Assembly: GCA_964036295.1 (NCBI GenBank)
Contig: OZ038468.1
Location: 4,398,501-4,462,500, forward strand
DNA length: 64,000 nucleotides
Origin: Plumapathes pennacea
Lineage: Eukaryota; Cnidaria; Anthozoa; Antipatharia; Myriopathidae
Direction: 5' to 3'
Under the pieces are notes generated by a model, which worked only from the letters and a program-made list of their open reading frames with translations, was not told where the DNA came from and did no database searches. Shown here piece after piece: positions 54,001 to 64,000 of the stretch. The position numbers and the translations under genes are program-made. Each line of letters starts with the position of its first letter. Within the stretch, counting starts at the first letter, position 1.

Positions 54001-57000
54001 TTATAATTTTGCGTTGAAAAAAGTGTTGATTGCGTGACGCCGTACGTATTTCCCACGGTCGGCACATCAAATTTATTCATACAGTCTGCCAAGCAACGTT
54101 CTCAAGTAAGTCGACCGCCGTAGTACGGGAAATAAGGAACACTGATTTTCCAATTTTGAATTCATAGGCAGTGCAATTAAATAGGCTTCCTGTGCGATTT
54201 TTTTTTTACTCTGGACTGCATGCACAAGACTCAGGCATGCATATTTAATGAGCTCGAATTGTTTTGTATGTGAACCCGCTCAAAACAGCATGATTTCTCC
54301 CACAATCAAAGCAAAACTTGAACGGCTTACTTCAAATTATACACGGGCTTCAGACCTAGTCATACTTCAAAGGGCTTGTGAACAATTCTCGCTGCAATCA
54401 CCGCGATTACAGCATTTGTTACAATTTTGAAAGAAAAAATAAGACATCTAACTAAATCATTCAAGACTCTTAGTTCCGATTGCTCTGAGCGAATACGGTA
54501 GCCGAAACTGGCGACAGAGGAGTATTAAAAGAATACTTCGAGGGAAAATGTTTAGCATGCGAGTGATCGAGTTACAAAGGGATAGAATATATTTGTCACG
54601 ATGATTGTTCGATTTCCACTGACTGATCTTTGTTGCTTGTCCTTTCTGAATAACTATCTGAATTTAACACAAAACGGCGTCTGAAGCTCCCAATTTGCTT
54701 TCAAGCGCTGTTCTCTTTGCGGAGTCGTTTCTTCGGCACGCTTCGTGCTGTCGGTCATAACATGATTGTCGTCTTTTCTCTAGACGTATTTGGCGCTGTT
54801 CGATCGTTTCACGATTTCGCCTTGCCCATGCCTGTTCCCTACTCTTTTGAAGACGAGCTTCGCAAGACTGTTGTGTTTCAAGTTTTCCAGTTTTCCATTT
54901 TTGTAAATGCAGCTACGATATACTGTAGTTACTTCGTTCAATCTAATTTATCTTATTGAGAGTAAAACTACAGGGCCACACGTGATCGATCCGGCCTTTG
55001 TTATTGGTTAAGCAGCGATAGGAACTGGGAACGAGGTCGTCCGCCAGACAGACAGACAGACTGACAGACAGACGAACATTAAATTTCGAGATGGCGACAC
55101 GGTTGGAGTCTCCGAATGAGACGATACTACTGCATTAGCGTTGTGATTATTTTCCTCGCTTCGCTCGGGGATTATTTTCATAATCGTACTTATTGGGTTG
55201 TCGCTTTATTTGTCGCCTGATTAATTCCGAGCTCGCTAACTCCGGATGTAGACTCGGTTAATTTCGCTAAGTTTAATTCAAAACTTACATAGCTGTAATT
55301 TCATTGCGGCTTCTGAGTTATATTAACTCGAACGGGTAATCAGAACAAGAACAAAGAAACATGGCGACGACGCGTGCGAGAGGTCTCGGTTTAATAGTAA
55401 AATCGCTCACAATCAGAACCACTGAAAGCTTGCAAATGACAATTTGATTTGGCAAATGGTTTGAACCCAGGAGTGTGAACAGTAGGTTGGTTGTGATCGT
55501 CCGGGTTAGAGTAGTCTCCAGAAAGACTGTTGTTGGTGACTGACGTTTCGACTACCTGAGCGGAAGTCACCTTCAGAGTCAAGTGAAAGTAGTCGTCAGA
55601 TGACGAGCTACCAGAAACGGCGACATCAGAAATCACATTTCTGAACACCACCGACAGACTAAACACGACATCAACTGGGACTCTGCTGAATGCATCAGCC
55701 ACAGTACCAAATACTACCAACGACTTACACTGGAAAGCTGGTACACAAACTTAGAACGGAAACCACTCAACAGATGCCAACAATTACCGGCACCTTACAA
55801 ACGACTGATAGATGACATCAAACGCAACCGAACGAACAATAGACTAATCAACAGTACAACAGAACATCAACTGACCAATAACGAAACACAACCAAGCCGA
55901 CTCGACCAACCATAGGCCGACATAACGGACCAATCACTTCAACAACCAGAGACATATATACCGCCATCTGACGAATACTTTCACTTGACTCTGAAGATGA
56001 CTTCCGCTCAGGTAGTCGAAACGTCAGTCACCAACAATAGTCTTTCTGGAGACTACTCTAACCCGGACGATCACAACTAACCTACTGACAATTTGATTGT
56101 TTTGAAGTTCCACTGATCAAACAAAACAAATGAAAATGCAGTTTATTTGCCCTGATTACCCTTATGCATTCAATACCGTGAAGGGGTCATTTTAAGCTTT
56201 CCAGCCTGATTAATTTACATCGTTTGGTGTAGATTTGGGACAGTGGTGGTTGAGCTACTATGTTTGCAGATCTGAATTAATGCAGCATGTGTTTTGTGCT
56301 TCGCAAGGGAACTTCCGTCAGTTTTTAGTTGAGATGTTTTTTGGCTTGTTGCTCGGGACCACTTAGTGGTCTCTTGCTCCTCACTATGTTCATGACAAAT
56401 TTGCCGTTGTTCGCTTGTCTCACGGTCTTGAACTTGCTCAGTTTTTCTTTTCGTTTCAGAAGACCAGCTTGGTCCTTGCAGTATGACTGTTGCGATTGAG
56501 GTTTTCCAATTATTCTCCCTTGGTTCAATCTCGAAGACAATCATTTTCAAACTTCATTAAACGCATGCACATAATGAAAACGCCCACGAGTTTTTGACTG
56601 TGCAACAGGGATGTCGTCGCTTCGTCGCCCGGACATTCAAAAACATTACCTCGCAGGACATGGGACAACAGTTTGCTAAGTTACCTATCGTCACCTCCCC
56701 ATTCATAGCATAATTCATAATCAAACTCTGTATAAAAAATACTAAATCGCTGCCTGGTACTAAAATGAAATGAAGAAACACTACAGAATAATTAAATACG
56801 CTATAAAACATTTAGGTTTCCATAATGAAACTCGCGGTAGTTTCACATAATTACTACGATAGCTAAAAAAGTGTTCAGTGATCATATGAAAACATAGAAC
56901 GATTTTGCTGTGTAACAATACAACAAACAGTTTCATAAATAGCATATAACAATGTAAATAGAGGGCCCCCTTGACGACGACAAACCGTAAGTACTGCAAA

Positions 57001-60000
57001 ATGTCGTTTAGCACGTACCTCTCTTGGCTTTTTCTCGTTTGGTTCCTTGGTTCCGATGTGAAATATCACACTGAAGATCAAGCCAACAGCAACGAGTATA
57101 CAGTTCACAGTCTGTTGAGAAAATCGTTTACAAAATATTTAAGAAAATAGTGGTCTTTTTGAAAACGCGAGACACATTTTTCCCAAATTGCACTTAAGCA
57201 ATTGCTTTGCTTGCAGTGATTTCATTGCTTGAGATGGAAAATACAAAATATACAAAAAATATATAGAAGATGCCTGTTTACAAGGTTTACCATAATGACG
57301 AAAAAATAGAACAAAAATGGTAACTAATAATAAATGCTGCTTGTGAGTACAGTATATCCATTTGTCTATTATCAAAAACCCCAAAATACCGAACCAGAGT
57401 GGGCGGTGCTCTGCGCGGGCATCGAGCCGTAGCTAATTACTTGTCAATCAAAGCAGTATGTTTCCTCGAATATGATTAGTTCTTGAGGAAGAGCTGAGCA
57501 TTATGGCCGCCGTAAGTCGTGTGCGACGCGAGCAAGGGTTTTATGCTGCTTTAAATCTTGTTTCCTCTTCGGACATGTTTCATAGTCCATCTAAAAAGAA
57601 GAGAGTGACAGGAAGAGGGCCTTTCTACGAAGTGAACAAAAATTTGGGCGATATCGACCAAACCACTAAAACGTTTTAGTTTCCGAAAGCCCTGCCTTTT
57701 CATAAAAATCTTTCAGAGATCGCACTTTTAACGTGTATAAAAAACTTAATAGTAGATCTGCATTATTCAGTCCCAGACCTTTACAACGCTATATAGTGCG
57801 TGTATTTACTTTACATAACAATGCTACAATGATTTTTTTCGAGAATATTTTTAATGGAAGCGCGAACCTTTATCGAGACCTTAAGGTATCACACTGCCGC
57901 CCCCCTAAAATGACCGCTTTCCAGCAGATTTAAATGGCATCAAATGACTAAACATCAGGCATGCTATAAACCAAACTGTTTGAGAACCAATGTGCTAATT
58001 TACAACAAGCATTTTGATATATCGCATGGCAATGTTTCACGTTTTTCTGTAAAGTAAAAAATGTAAAACAATTATGGCATTTTTCTGTCATTCGGGTTCA
58101 TCTTCACGTTTTCCTTATCAATATCCTGGAGTTTCTCCATAACCATGACTCGCATCCGAGTGAGTATGGTTTAGCCAGTCCTCCAAACTGAAGTTTATTG
58201 CTATTACAAACCCCGAACTTTTAATTTGATGCTACTATCGAAGTTCCATCCTCATTTGAGTATGAATTGAGTCAATATTGGACTGACCGAACCGTGAAAT
58301 GATTTGCATTTTGTAAGTGCAATATATTTTGCTTGGAATTACTCATAAACACTAATTTTCTGTCCTCAAATAGTATACCAGGAAAGGCCCTGTTTACATG
58401 CCGTTACAGTGCCACAAGAAACAAGAAATGTACCCTTCGGTCGGTCAAAAACCAAAATGACTGGAGAGAAAGGCGCGCGATTTAAAAGTAGGCCGCCACG
58501 CTGAATCTGTTGGCGACTTTTAAGCCAAAGTGTTGCTGTGTAAAACCGTTTATTTAGCTGACAGTTATGGTCGTGCCGAGAAAAGCGAGAGACTTCTTGT
58601 TTGGTTTCTTCATTACGCTATTTTGTATTTAATATCAAAAAAATTCCCCGTAGGGGGTCCCCTTTTATAGCGCGCCCCCGCGTTTAACATACAGAGGCCC
58701 TCACCGTGAAGTCCTTCCATGACCTCGGAGATAACTTGTCTTCACTGTCTTTTCCTAACACAATCCAGGTGACCGCATAAGCTAAAATCCCACTCGCGTA
58801 GGTGCCCGTCGTTCTAAGTTTAAAAGTAAAACAAAAGCCTCGTATTAACCAAGGTTGTCGTTTTCATTTCCGAAGTAGTTTTCGCTGTTCGAACTCGGTC
58901 GATATCGATGCTGAAGCCTTCTAACTCAGACCGGCACGACTTTAGATCGGTCCCCATATGAATCTTTGTTTCTGTTTACATGAGACTGGTCCAAAATTCA
59001 CCTCAGACGGGAGCTGAACTGGCATTGTGACGACCTCTTTGTTAACTGACTGTGTTGAGGTGTCGTCCCTTGTGTCAGAAGCCTGGCCAAACCGGGGTTG
59101 ACCGGGGTTAAAGCTAAAAACAGGGTATCCGGGGTCGGCCAGGCTAGCCCGGCCAAGTACAAACTCCGGCTGAACCATGGTTACCTCGGTCAAGGCCGGG
59201 CTAGTTAGGGCCGGGCTTTGTTCGGGCTTGCCAGGGGATAAAAAAACACCGTATCTGGGATCAGCCGTGTTAGCCTGGCTGAGCACAAACCCCGGCTAAA
59301 CCATGGTTACCCCGGTCAAGGCCGGGCTAGTTGGGGCCAGGCTTTGTCCGGGCTTGCCAGGGGATAAAAAACCAGGGTATCCGCGGTCGGCCAGGTTAGC
59401 CCGGCCCAGTACCAACCCCAGTTAAACCGGGTAAATCTAATTACTCGTGGAAAGCATGCGCCCACGAGTTTAAAAATGCACTGCTTGAGTTCATTTTTAT
59501 CTCGCGAATCCCACAAGGTGGGATTGCGAGATATTAAAATCACTTTGCCTTCCCTACTTCCATGTTTCCTCTGTTGTCAACAATGGATTTCCAAATAAAG
59601 CAGTTGCGGTTTTCCAAACTTGGGCATGATGAAGGTCGCGTTACAGGGTGTGTCGAACAACGCAGTTTTAAAAGGAAGATGTTATCGTAGTTGTTGCGAC
59701 CATATTTTTGTTCGGAACGTTTTCTTATTTTGAAGGCTGTCATGCGTTCCCAAGTTTGTTTGGCCATCGATTCTGATATCGGTTGTTACATTATTGCGAC
59801 ATTTTGGTGCGGTGCCATGAAGGTCAAACAATCAGTGGCACCGATGGCGTTATAGTATCGCAAACAAATCTGAAGCCGTTGGTTTAGTATCCGCCAAAAT
59901 TTCTGTAGTGACAGTAAATACGGCTTGGACGATACTAGGCCGAAAAAGTATTGAATCTCTCTTATAAAAAAGCCAAATATATCCATTTCCGGTGAATGTT

Positions 60001-62108
60001 TACAAGTTCATACAGTATGCAAATTCGTCGGGGTTTGCATGTGACGTCATAAAAAGCCATCTCAAAAGTAACGTATCCTTAATAAGTTCAATACACTGAT
60101 ATGTTCAAGACTATTACGTCTTAAAAACTCAAGCAAAATTCTCGGTCGATACAAAATATCTATCGGGAACTATGGATATTTGAATACCGTGACAACAAAG
60201 TCGTATGGCACGCGCGTGGCTGACTAAAATCGGTGCTTGTGTCTGAATTATAAAGTTTTCCTTCACGAAACATTTTAAAATTGGCACTGCGAAAGATGTG
60301 AAGTAAGTAAACACCACAGCTGAGTCACAGATCAGCTTCAGTCCGTAATCCGAGTTCGACTAACATGGCGGCCGCATACAAATTCTTATGAAATCTCAAA
60401 AAAATTAATAAATAGAAATTGCCGCTGCTTCGCCAAAATGCAGCCTAGGCAATCCAAAATTGGCATCTGGACTAATTCAGGTATGTTCATTTTAGTTCTG
60501 GGGTCAAAACGGTACAATCTGTTATTTTTGGAGGGTGCTGCAGTCGCGTGACCTGTGAAAACTGCGTCGATAATTATTTAGTTTTCTCAATTATTATGAT
60601 GAATTGAGCCAGTTCTATTAAATAGCTACTCCCGCAAACAAAAGTACTTTCTACAAATTCGCGAGATTACAGCTGCCTTGCTGCTTTGATTCTTTTTCCT
60701 GAGTCAAGGATCAGCACGCGGTGATTGGATCATATTATGGCGTGAATTGTGTAGCATGGCATGCTCAGCAATTTACATTATTGTTTAAAGTTGGCTCTGT
60801 GATTGCACCGATAAGCCGGATTTTGAGTTGCGCAGTTAAGTTTAGCGTCGGCTGTCAGTGTCGGTAACGAATTATATCCGCGAATGTTCTAAATACAAGG
60901 TGTTGGTGAGTCTCATAAACTGTTTTATTTCCATGACTTTGACTCAAAAATTACTTTTGCAAAATTACTGATGCAAAGCTAAGAGTGATAAGTTGTGTTC
61001 GTTGAAGCGATCGAGCTCGATAGCACTTGACGGAGACTTTGTAAACAACTTTCATTCGACTGATCCCAGTGAATCCAAAAGTTTAAACTGCTGGGCCCGG
61101 TTGTTCAAAGCACGATCAGGCTAATCCCGGATTAGGTTGAAACTTTATGAACATTTTTGTTTGAAATGGGAAGCTTCGGCTCACAAATGACTTCTTTGTT
61201 TTCTTTGAGCAAGAACAAAGTTTTTAGCTAGTCTTTAATTAGAGCTCTGTGGTTTTTGGCCAAAAGCGAGAGGAAAAGAATTTGCTTAATCCTGGATTAC
61301 TTTATTCGAACTTTAAACAACCGAGTCCAGATGTTTTCAGCCGAGAGCGGGCAAACTCTGATTAACAGAGCGACTCAGTGATGATGACAGTCTAATCTTT
61401 AGACCAAATATTTGTTCAAGCACTACAGAAAAATTACCTAAAATTTTGGTCAACGGTGTTCTCGAATAGCAAGCAGTCGTTGTCATGCTGACGGAGAAGA
61501 TTGCCGTGGAAACCGAGGCAAAGAGTAAGTATTTTACATATACGTTTTAATAAAAATATATATATTTTTGTGTCAACTTACCTAAGTACGTTAAGCTCAA
61601 CCGATTCTTTTGGGCTCTTGGCGAGTACTGAAATCATCGAGAGATGACCTACATTCACGTTTGGAATTCCAAATGCATTGGCGCAAACCAGAATGGTCAA
61701 GTAGTACGCAAACTTAGCCCACGACGAGTCGTCCTCACAAACCAGGCAGCGAGTAAAAAGCAGCGGGAATAATATGACCATTACAACGGTACCAATAAGA
61801 TGCCATGCCTTCCTTCTGCCAAGTGCACGAGACAAAAGAGGAATTGTAAACATGTCACTGCAGTATCCGGCAATCGGCGAGACTACTGCATTAACAACGA
61901 GAAGAACAAGCATTATTATTCCAGTTTGACTTCCATCTAGTTCAGCAACCTTGATAAAAAACACCACGTTGAATGACGCGGTCATCTGTAGAAACAAGTC
62001 GTTAAGAACATGTCCAGTGCCACAGTATAGCTTCTGAAGAAGTGGAGTTTCCTCGTCTGCTTGATCTAATTCAATATCCGCTGCCGATGTTTCTGCGTTT
62101 GGAGACAT
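44898..62108 (-). CDS. MFSD12: MFSD12-like major facilitator transporter gene (complete)
   Basis: Nine exons with clean GT/AG borders encode a 12-TM MFS_2-type transporter of about 510-545 residues (human MFSD12 is about 480). Human MFSD12 is needed for cysteine import into lysosomes and melanosomes; the same substrate here is inference. Diagnostic segments are GTGHVLNDLF in TM1, GRRKAWHLIGT in the TM2-3 loop, NVGHLSMISVLA, PKESVELNVLR, MPLYLTDYL, TDLIGQH, and a CEECASF segment before the last TM. Exon order follows the human protein throughout. The central loop between TM6 and TM7 is longer and polar, and one acceptor there is unresolved. It lies upstream of fibrillin on the same strand, and its introns are full of mobile elements. 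Confidence 0.92.
45553..45650 (-). CDS. MFSD12: MFSD12 exon 8
   Basis: A 98-bp exon (ETAGFVSSFAYFMANILAGV, then FYMTVQIFYPKR) encoding TM11. It aligns with human SGAFVYGSMSFLDKVANGLA. Phase 0 to 2. Confidence 0.9.
46190..47610. repeat. 1.3-1.4 kb dispersed repeat, copy 1
   Basis: Shares ctagaaatacgataatcgca, gacgcaa...gaagtcaagtgct, tgattgttcgatttccactg and ctcggggattat with 53836-55190, in the same order and orientation. No transposase was recognised. It lies in the intron between MFSD12 exons 7 and 8. Confidence 0.7.
47900..48073 (-). CDS. MFSD12: MFSD12 exon 7
   Basis: A 58-codon, phase 0 exon encoding two helices (TM9-10) and ending SYAYLTDLIGQHK, which matches the human TADLIGPH motif. 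Donor gtttg. Confidence 0.92.
48492..48584 (-). CDS. MFSD12: MFSD12 exon 6
   Basis: A 31-codon, phase 0 exon (ESIAYFPLIVLISGLCGTVC, then LLERKLGSK) encoding TM8 and the following loop. The donor gttag is weaker than usual. Confidence 0.88.
48762..49370 (+). mobile_element. SINE family A, split by a foldback insertion
   Basis: The same head (ccagcggttagcacggtcgc) and body as at 11845. The SINE is complete to about 49002, interrupted by a foldback at about 49003-49346, and resumes with atggcgaagctaaatg. It lies in the intron between MFSD12 exons 5 and 6. Confidence 0.75.
49003..49346. mobile_element. Foldback element in SINE A
   Basis: It has arms gtggactcttatttaccacg / cgtggtaaataagagtccac and a second part ending in ttgtggtaaaaacc. 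A related copy without the first arm lies at about 18660-18920. Confidence 0.7.
49878..49970 (-). CDS. MFSD12: MFSD12 exon 5
   Basis: A 31-codon, phase 0 exon with QLIVAAGYSYMPLYLTDYLQ (TM7). It aligns with the human RLIVNLSQTYMAMYLTYSL segment. Confidence 0.92.
50107..51691. mobile_element. TTAA-type foldback element of 1.6 kb, nested
   Basis: The inverted ends (agtgcacataagcccaaaaa...) are related to those of the element at 43552. Flanks are TTAA on the left and ATAA on the right. It splits a second element whose halves lie at 50045-50102 and 51692-51945, and itself contains a palindrome at about 51328-51603. Confidence 0.8.
51328..51603. mobile_element. Inner palindromic element
   Basis: The arms gagttataaaggtttatatt and aatataaacctctataactt, followed by matching tgacgtgacgtcac segments, form a foldback inside the 1.6-kb element: a third nesting level. 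Confidence 0.7.
52185..52322. repeat. Dispersed repeat (gaacctccattaagggg)
   Basis: gaacctccattaaggggaca is inverted at the other end (gaggttccac). Relatives lie at 24890-25050 and 25441-25600. Confidence 0.65.
52471..52738 (-). CDS. MFSD12: MFSD12 exon 4 (central loop, 5' border uncertain)
   Basis: This exon encodes a long polar loop and ends in RKSWLKNRGLYR, matching the human WKHWLREPAFYQ before TM7. The donor is AGA|gtgagt, phase 0. Three acceptors are possible: 52738 (phase 2, no partner found), 52715 (phase 1, fits the candidate exon at 53514-53592) and 52695 (phase 0, fits exon 3 directly). The loop is rich in Glu, Gln and Thr and is not conserved. Confidence 0.75.
52803..53250 (+). 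mobile_element. SINE family C, split by a 182-bp MITE
   Basis: A tRNA-Ser-like head (gcggccgagtggttagggtg) and body run to 52970. They are interrupted at 52971-53152 and continue with acaaagttgcgttgagctta. It lies about 65 bp upstream (on the gene strand) of MFSD12 exon 4. Confidence 0.8.
52971..53152. mobile_element. 182-bp MITE in a SINE
   Basis: The termini aggggcaatgtcatgagacg and tctcatgacactgcccct are inverted repeats. Flanks are TTAA on the left and ATAA on the right, so a TTAA target with one mutation is likely. Confidence 0.75.
53514..53592 (-). CDS. MFSD12: MFSD12 candidate extra exon (uncertain)
   Basis: An open 79-bp segment with acceptor cag|GTT and donor G|gtaaac, phase 0 to 1, encoding VVELLAKQSLISVATAFTLG and more. 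The phases fit between exon 3 and exon 4 if exon 4 starts at 52715. Human MFSD12 has no such segment, and chance occurrence is quite possible. Confidence 0.3.
53836..55190. repeat. 1.3-1.4 kb dispersed repeat, copy 2
   Basis: Diverged copy of 46190-47610; it lies between MFSD12 exons 3 and 4. It contains a short tetranucleotide run (about 55037-55070, gacagacagaca). Confidence 0.7.
55450..56085. mobile_element. Inverted-repeat retroelement remnant with 13-bp target duplication
   Basis: The left arm (from about 55460) and right arm (to 56085) are inverted copies with the same core (right arm: gactactctaacccggacga). The element is flanked by a perfect direct repeat, TGACAATTTGATT (55437-55449 and 56086-56098). 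The middle reads on the plus strand as LESWYTNLERKPLNRCQQLP and so on. Variable-length target duplications and inverted terminal copies are known for Penelope-like elements; that family assignment is inference. It lies inside an MFSD12 intron. Confidence 0.7.
57019..57111 (-). CDS. MFSD12: MFSD12 exon 3
   Basis: A 31-codon, phase 0 exon with the helix NCILVAVGLIFSVIFHIGTK followed by a charged stretch (EPNEKKPRE). FHIGTKE matches the human FHLGTRE at the end of TM6. Donor gtacg. Confidence 0.9.
57503..57679 (+). other. Small open frame in an MFSD12 intron (doubtful)
   Basis: ATG to TAG, 58 codons, beginning MAAVSRVRREQGFYAALNLV with a G at +4 and containing a basic SPSKKKRVTGRG stretch. I recognise no family. 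It may be part of a degraded element or noise. Confidence 0.2.
58705..58813 (-). CDS. MFSD12: MFSD12 exon 2
   Basis: A 109-bp exon completing an Arg codon and encoding TTGTYASGILAYAVTWIVLG, a transmembrane helix, then a polar loop. Phase 2 to 0. It follows exon 1 just as the human helix follows the ELTALR segment. Confidence 0.88.
59090..59445. repeat. 126-bp GC-rich tandem repeat
   Basis: ccatggttacc recurs at 59175 and 59301, and the surrounding gccaggggataaaaaa and gtcggccagg motifs repeat with the same period, about three units. It lies about 280 bp upstream of MFSD12 exon 2. Confidence 0.85.
59446..61091 (-). other. MFSD12 intron 1, part without features
   Basis: About 1.6 kb of unique-looking sequence between the 126-bp repeat and the tgggccc MITE. 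No exon or recognisable repeat was seen. Confidence 0.6.
61092..61328. mobile_element. MITE with tgggccc ends, copy 2
   Basis: It starts tgggcccggttgttcaaagc and repeats aatcctggatta near its right end, as in the copy at 7973. It lies just downstream (gene direction) of MFSD12 exon 1. Confidence 0.7.
61582..62108 (-). CDS. MFSD12: MFSD12 exon 1
   Basis: This exon encodes the N-terminus and TM1-5, with GTGHVLNDLFLQMTASF, SPIAGYCSD and GRRKAWHLIG. I chose the ATG at 62108 (context accATGT, A at -3) because the conserved part starts soon after it. In-frame ATGs at 62177 and 62168 would add 23 or 20 residues; 62177 has a weaker context. The exon ends in phase 2 (CTT AG, gtaag). Confidence 0.9.
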
Positions 62109-62177
62109 GGTCTGAGACTTGGTACGAATAATAATTACTGGAGTTTTAAAGTTCGGAGCGACGGACATCAATGCCAT

Positions 62178-63014
62178 ATAGCGGCGATAGGCTTTCACAA
62201 AGAGTCGGAGCCATCAATACTTCGGCATTGATACTTCATGTTGTTCAAACTGTAGACCAGTGGCCGAGTTTAACATGACAATGGGAACCTTGCTACGTTT
62301 GGCATGCATATTGGCGTCATCACGTAACAAAGAGCGTCACGCATCGGTAATAATAATAGTAACATATACCTTTATTAGCATGGTGGCTATATTTAGGCCC
62401 CGTTTACACTTGAAAACTCTTTCGGGTACAAAGTTCCCACTTTCGATTCCGGATTCGATTTCTCTCCAGATTCACTAAAAATGACACCAGATTCACAAAA
62501 CTAGTGTAAACGCTTTCACGAATCCGGATATATTCGCTCCGGGACCTTACTGTAGTTTGAAGCTTACAGCTTGTGGGGTCGTGTAGCAAAGAAAAGACCA
62601 ATACCATAAAAATGTAAGTGAATAAAATAAAATAACTAGGAGTTCCATATCGGGCGATGTTTTCAACTATTTCGTTATCGACAAGAATACTAGTAACATT
62701 TACTCTGGCGACTTCCGCAACGGAAATAAACATTCACTGTACGTACTGAGCGTTGCAAGCACGTTGCGAGCACGTTCGTAGCCGACAAGCACGTTCCTGA
62801 AGCCAAAGCAAACGTCTTTTCCGGACTTCATTCCAACATGGTGGCTAATATTGAACAAACAGCACGTGCTTAAAAATATCCGAGCAAAGGTTTTGTTTAC
62901 ACTTCTTTGAACGGGTAGAGCATGTGCTGGAGCATCATGACGTCGTGGGTATGCCCGCGTTATATTGGCCAGCAGATATTGTTACATGACTGAAACTGCA
63001 CTCCATGGAAACAC
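62178..63014. other. Region upstream of MFSD12
   Basis: It should contain the MFSD12 promoter and 5' UTR. An imperfect inverted repeat around 62395-62530 (gtttacacttg / agtgtaaac) is visible. No TATA box could be assigned. Confidence 0.5.
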
Positions 63015-63500
63015 TTGGTTTACTCTTTACCAGACGAGAAAAAGGTGACTGCCGTCCTGATGCTTGACCTTAGCAAGGCATTTGACAGTATTCATCATGA
63101 GACACTACCCATGAAACTCCACAAGCTAGATGTCTCTGACCAAACAGTAGCATGGTTTGCCAGTTATCTGGCGTACAGACAACAGCGTGTGCGCATAAGT
63201 AATTCACTCTCTAGCCCTCTTACCATCAAACACGGGGTACCTGAAGGCTCCATTCTGGGCACTTTACTCTTTAACCTATACATAGACGACCTGCCGTCTG
63301 CCTGCAACACCAGCAAAGTTGAGTCATATGTAGACGACTCCAAGCCGTACCTCTTCTTCTCCAAAAAAGAAACTAAAGGCCGACTTGAGGACCTCAGAAG
63401 TGACTTACTATGCGTTGCGTCCTGGTGCTACTCGAACAGGCTCCTCATAAACCCTGGCAAAACCAAATTCTGTGTTTTCGGGTCTACTAAATCAACATAG
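63015..63500 (+). pseudogene. LINE-type reverse transcriptase fragment
   Basis: An open frame of about 160 residues with non-LTR RT motifs in order: LMLDLSKAFDSIHHETL (block A), HGVPEGSILGTLLFNLYIDD (block B), SYVDDSK (catalytic YVDD) and WCYSNRLLINPGKTKFCVFG. It resembles CR1/jockey-type LINEs. The endonuclease, the N-terminal RT blocks and the 3' part are missing and no start codon opens it, so it is a truncated copy. Its catalytic motif is intact. Confidence 0.85.
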
Positions 63501-64000
63501 TGTAACATATTTGTAAAATAATATTTACTAACCCTGCAAACAGATTCTCTTTCACTCTACACTGGTAAGAAAAGAAGAATGAGCTCTGTTTTCTATGTTG
63601 CGCATGTGGAAGCGGTATGCAACCAAGCTGGTTGAAGCCTCGATCATTTCAAAAAACACCATGGGTATGAAAACAGTCCACAGTTTACGGAAGTGCAAAT
63701 GTGGGAAGTGCTGACTTGTATGATCCATTTATTTAAACAAGGGAACTAGTTTGACTGATTAAAATGTTTGAAAGAACAACTAATGCATGCTCAACAAATA
63801 AAGCCATGTCTTATGTTTACTCAGAGGCTCTGTTGGCAGGGTAAAATTATTCTGGCAATGTTGTTTATAACAAAAGATATGTAACGCAACAAGATTGCTC
63901 TGACTCATGATTGTAAATAACATAACGAGATTGTTTTGCTTCATGAGCTTATATCATAAAGCAAAGTAACTTATTGCTCGCGGGGGCCTGGGGCCCACGA
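63501..64000. other. Right end of window
   Basis: A/T-rich sequence after the reverse transcriptase fragment. No feature could be supported. Confidence 0.6.

Noticed and set aside
56215..56550. 111-codon polar ORF on the minus strand
   Set aside because: No recognisable domain, no splice link in phase with MFSD12 and no homology that I can see.

Overview
The window is eukaryotic genomic DNA, intron-rich and full of repeats. An anthozoan cnidarian (coral or sea anemone) is my best guess. I base this on a non-vertebrate fibrillin, a Penelope-like retroelement peptide, tRNA-derived SINEs, many foldback MITEs and TTAGGG-type arrays. The clade is inference; the genes are read directly from the sequence.

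Two multi-exon genes are supported, both on the minus strand. From 40539 down to the left edge lies the 5' part of a fibrillin gene. It has 42 coding exons (about 1,680 codons), and the gene continues beyond base 1. Nearly every exon is one domain. Every internal junction after exon 2 is phase 1, so domains can be joined without frame loss. The order is signal peptide, N-terminal unique (FUN) domain, EGF1-3, hybrid 1, cbEGF1-2, TB1, short hinge, EGF4 with cbEGF3-6, TB2, cbEGF7-9, hybrid 2, cbEGF10, TB3, cbEGF11-22, TB4, cbEGF23-24, TB5. This matches the order known for vertebrate fibrillin-1, domain for domain. The product should be a secreted microfibril protein of the extracellular matrix.

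From 62108 down to 44898 lies a complete MFSD12-like transporter gene of nine clear exons, with one further candidate exon. Its last exon ends about 4.4 kb upstream of the fibrillin start, so the two genes sit head to tail. No functional link between them is visible.

Introns and spacers hold at least four tRNA-derived SINE families, TTAA-flanked and other foldback elements (several inserted inside SINEs or inside each other), Penelope-like fragments, one LINE-type reverse transcriptase fragment (63015-63500, plus strand), a 77-bp minisatellite (28744-29543), a telomere-like 24-bp array (about 7252-7435), 113-bp and 126-bp tandem repeats, and microsatellites. No rRNA, CRISPR array, operon or bacterial-type gene was found. 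I found no convincing new biological system. The strongest observations are the exact architectural conservation of fibrillin, a few exon-level oddities in it (a shifted acceptor, a duplicated donor, extra cysteines), and the dated nesting of mobile elements.
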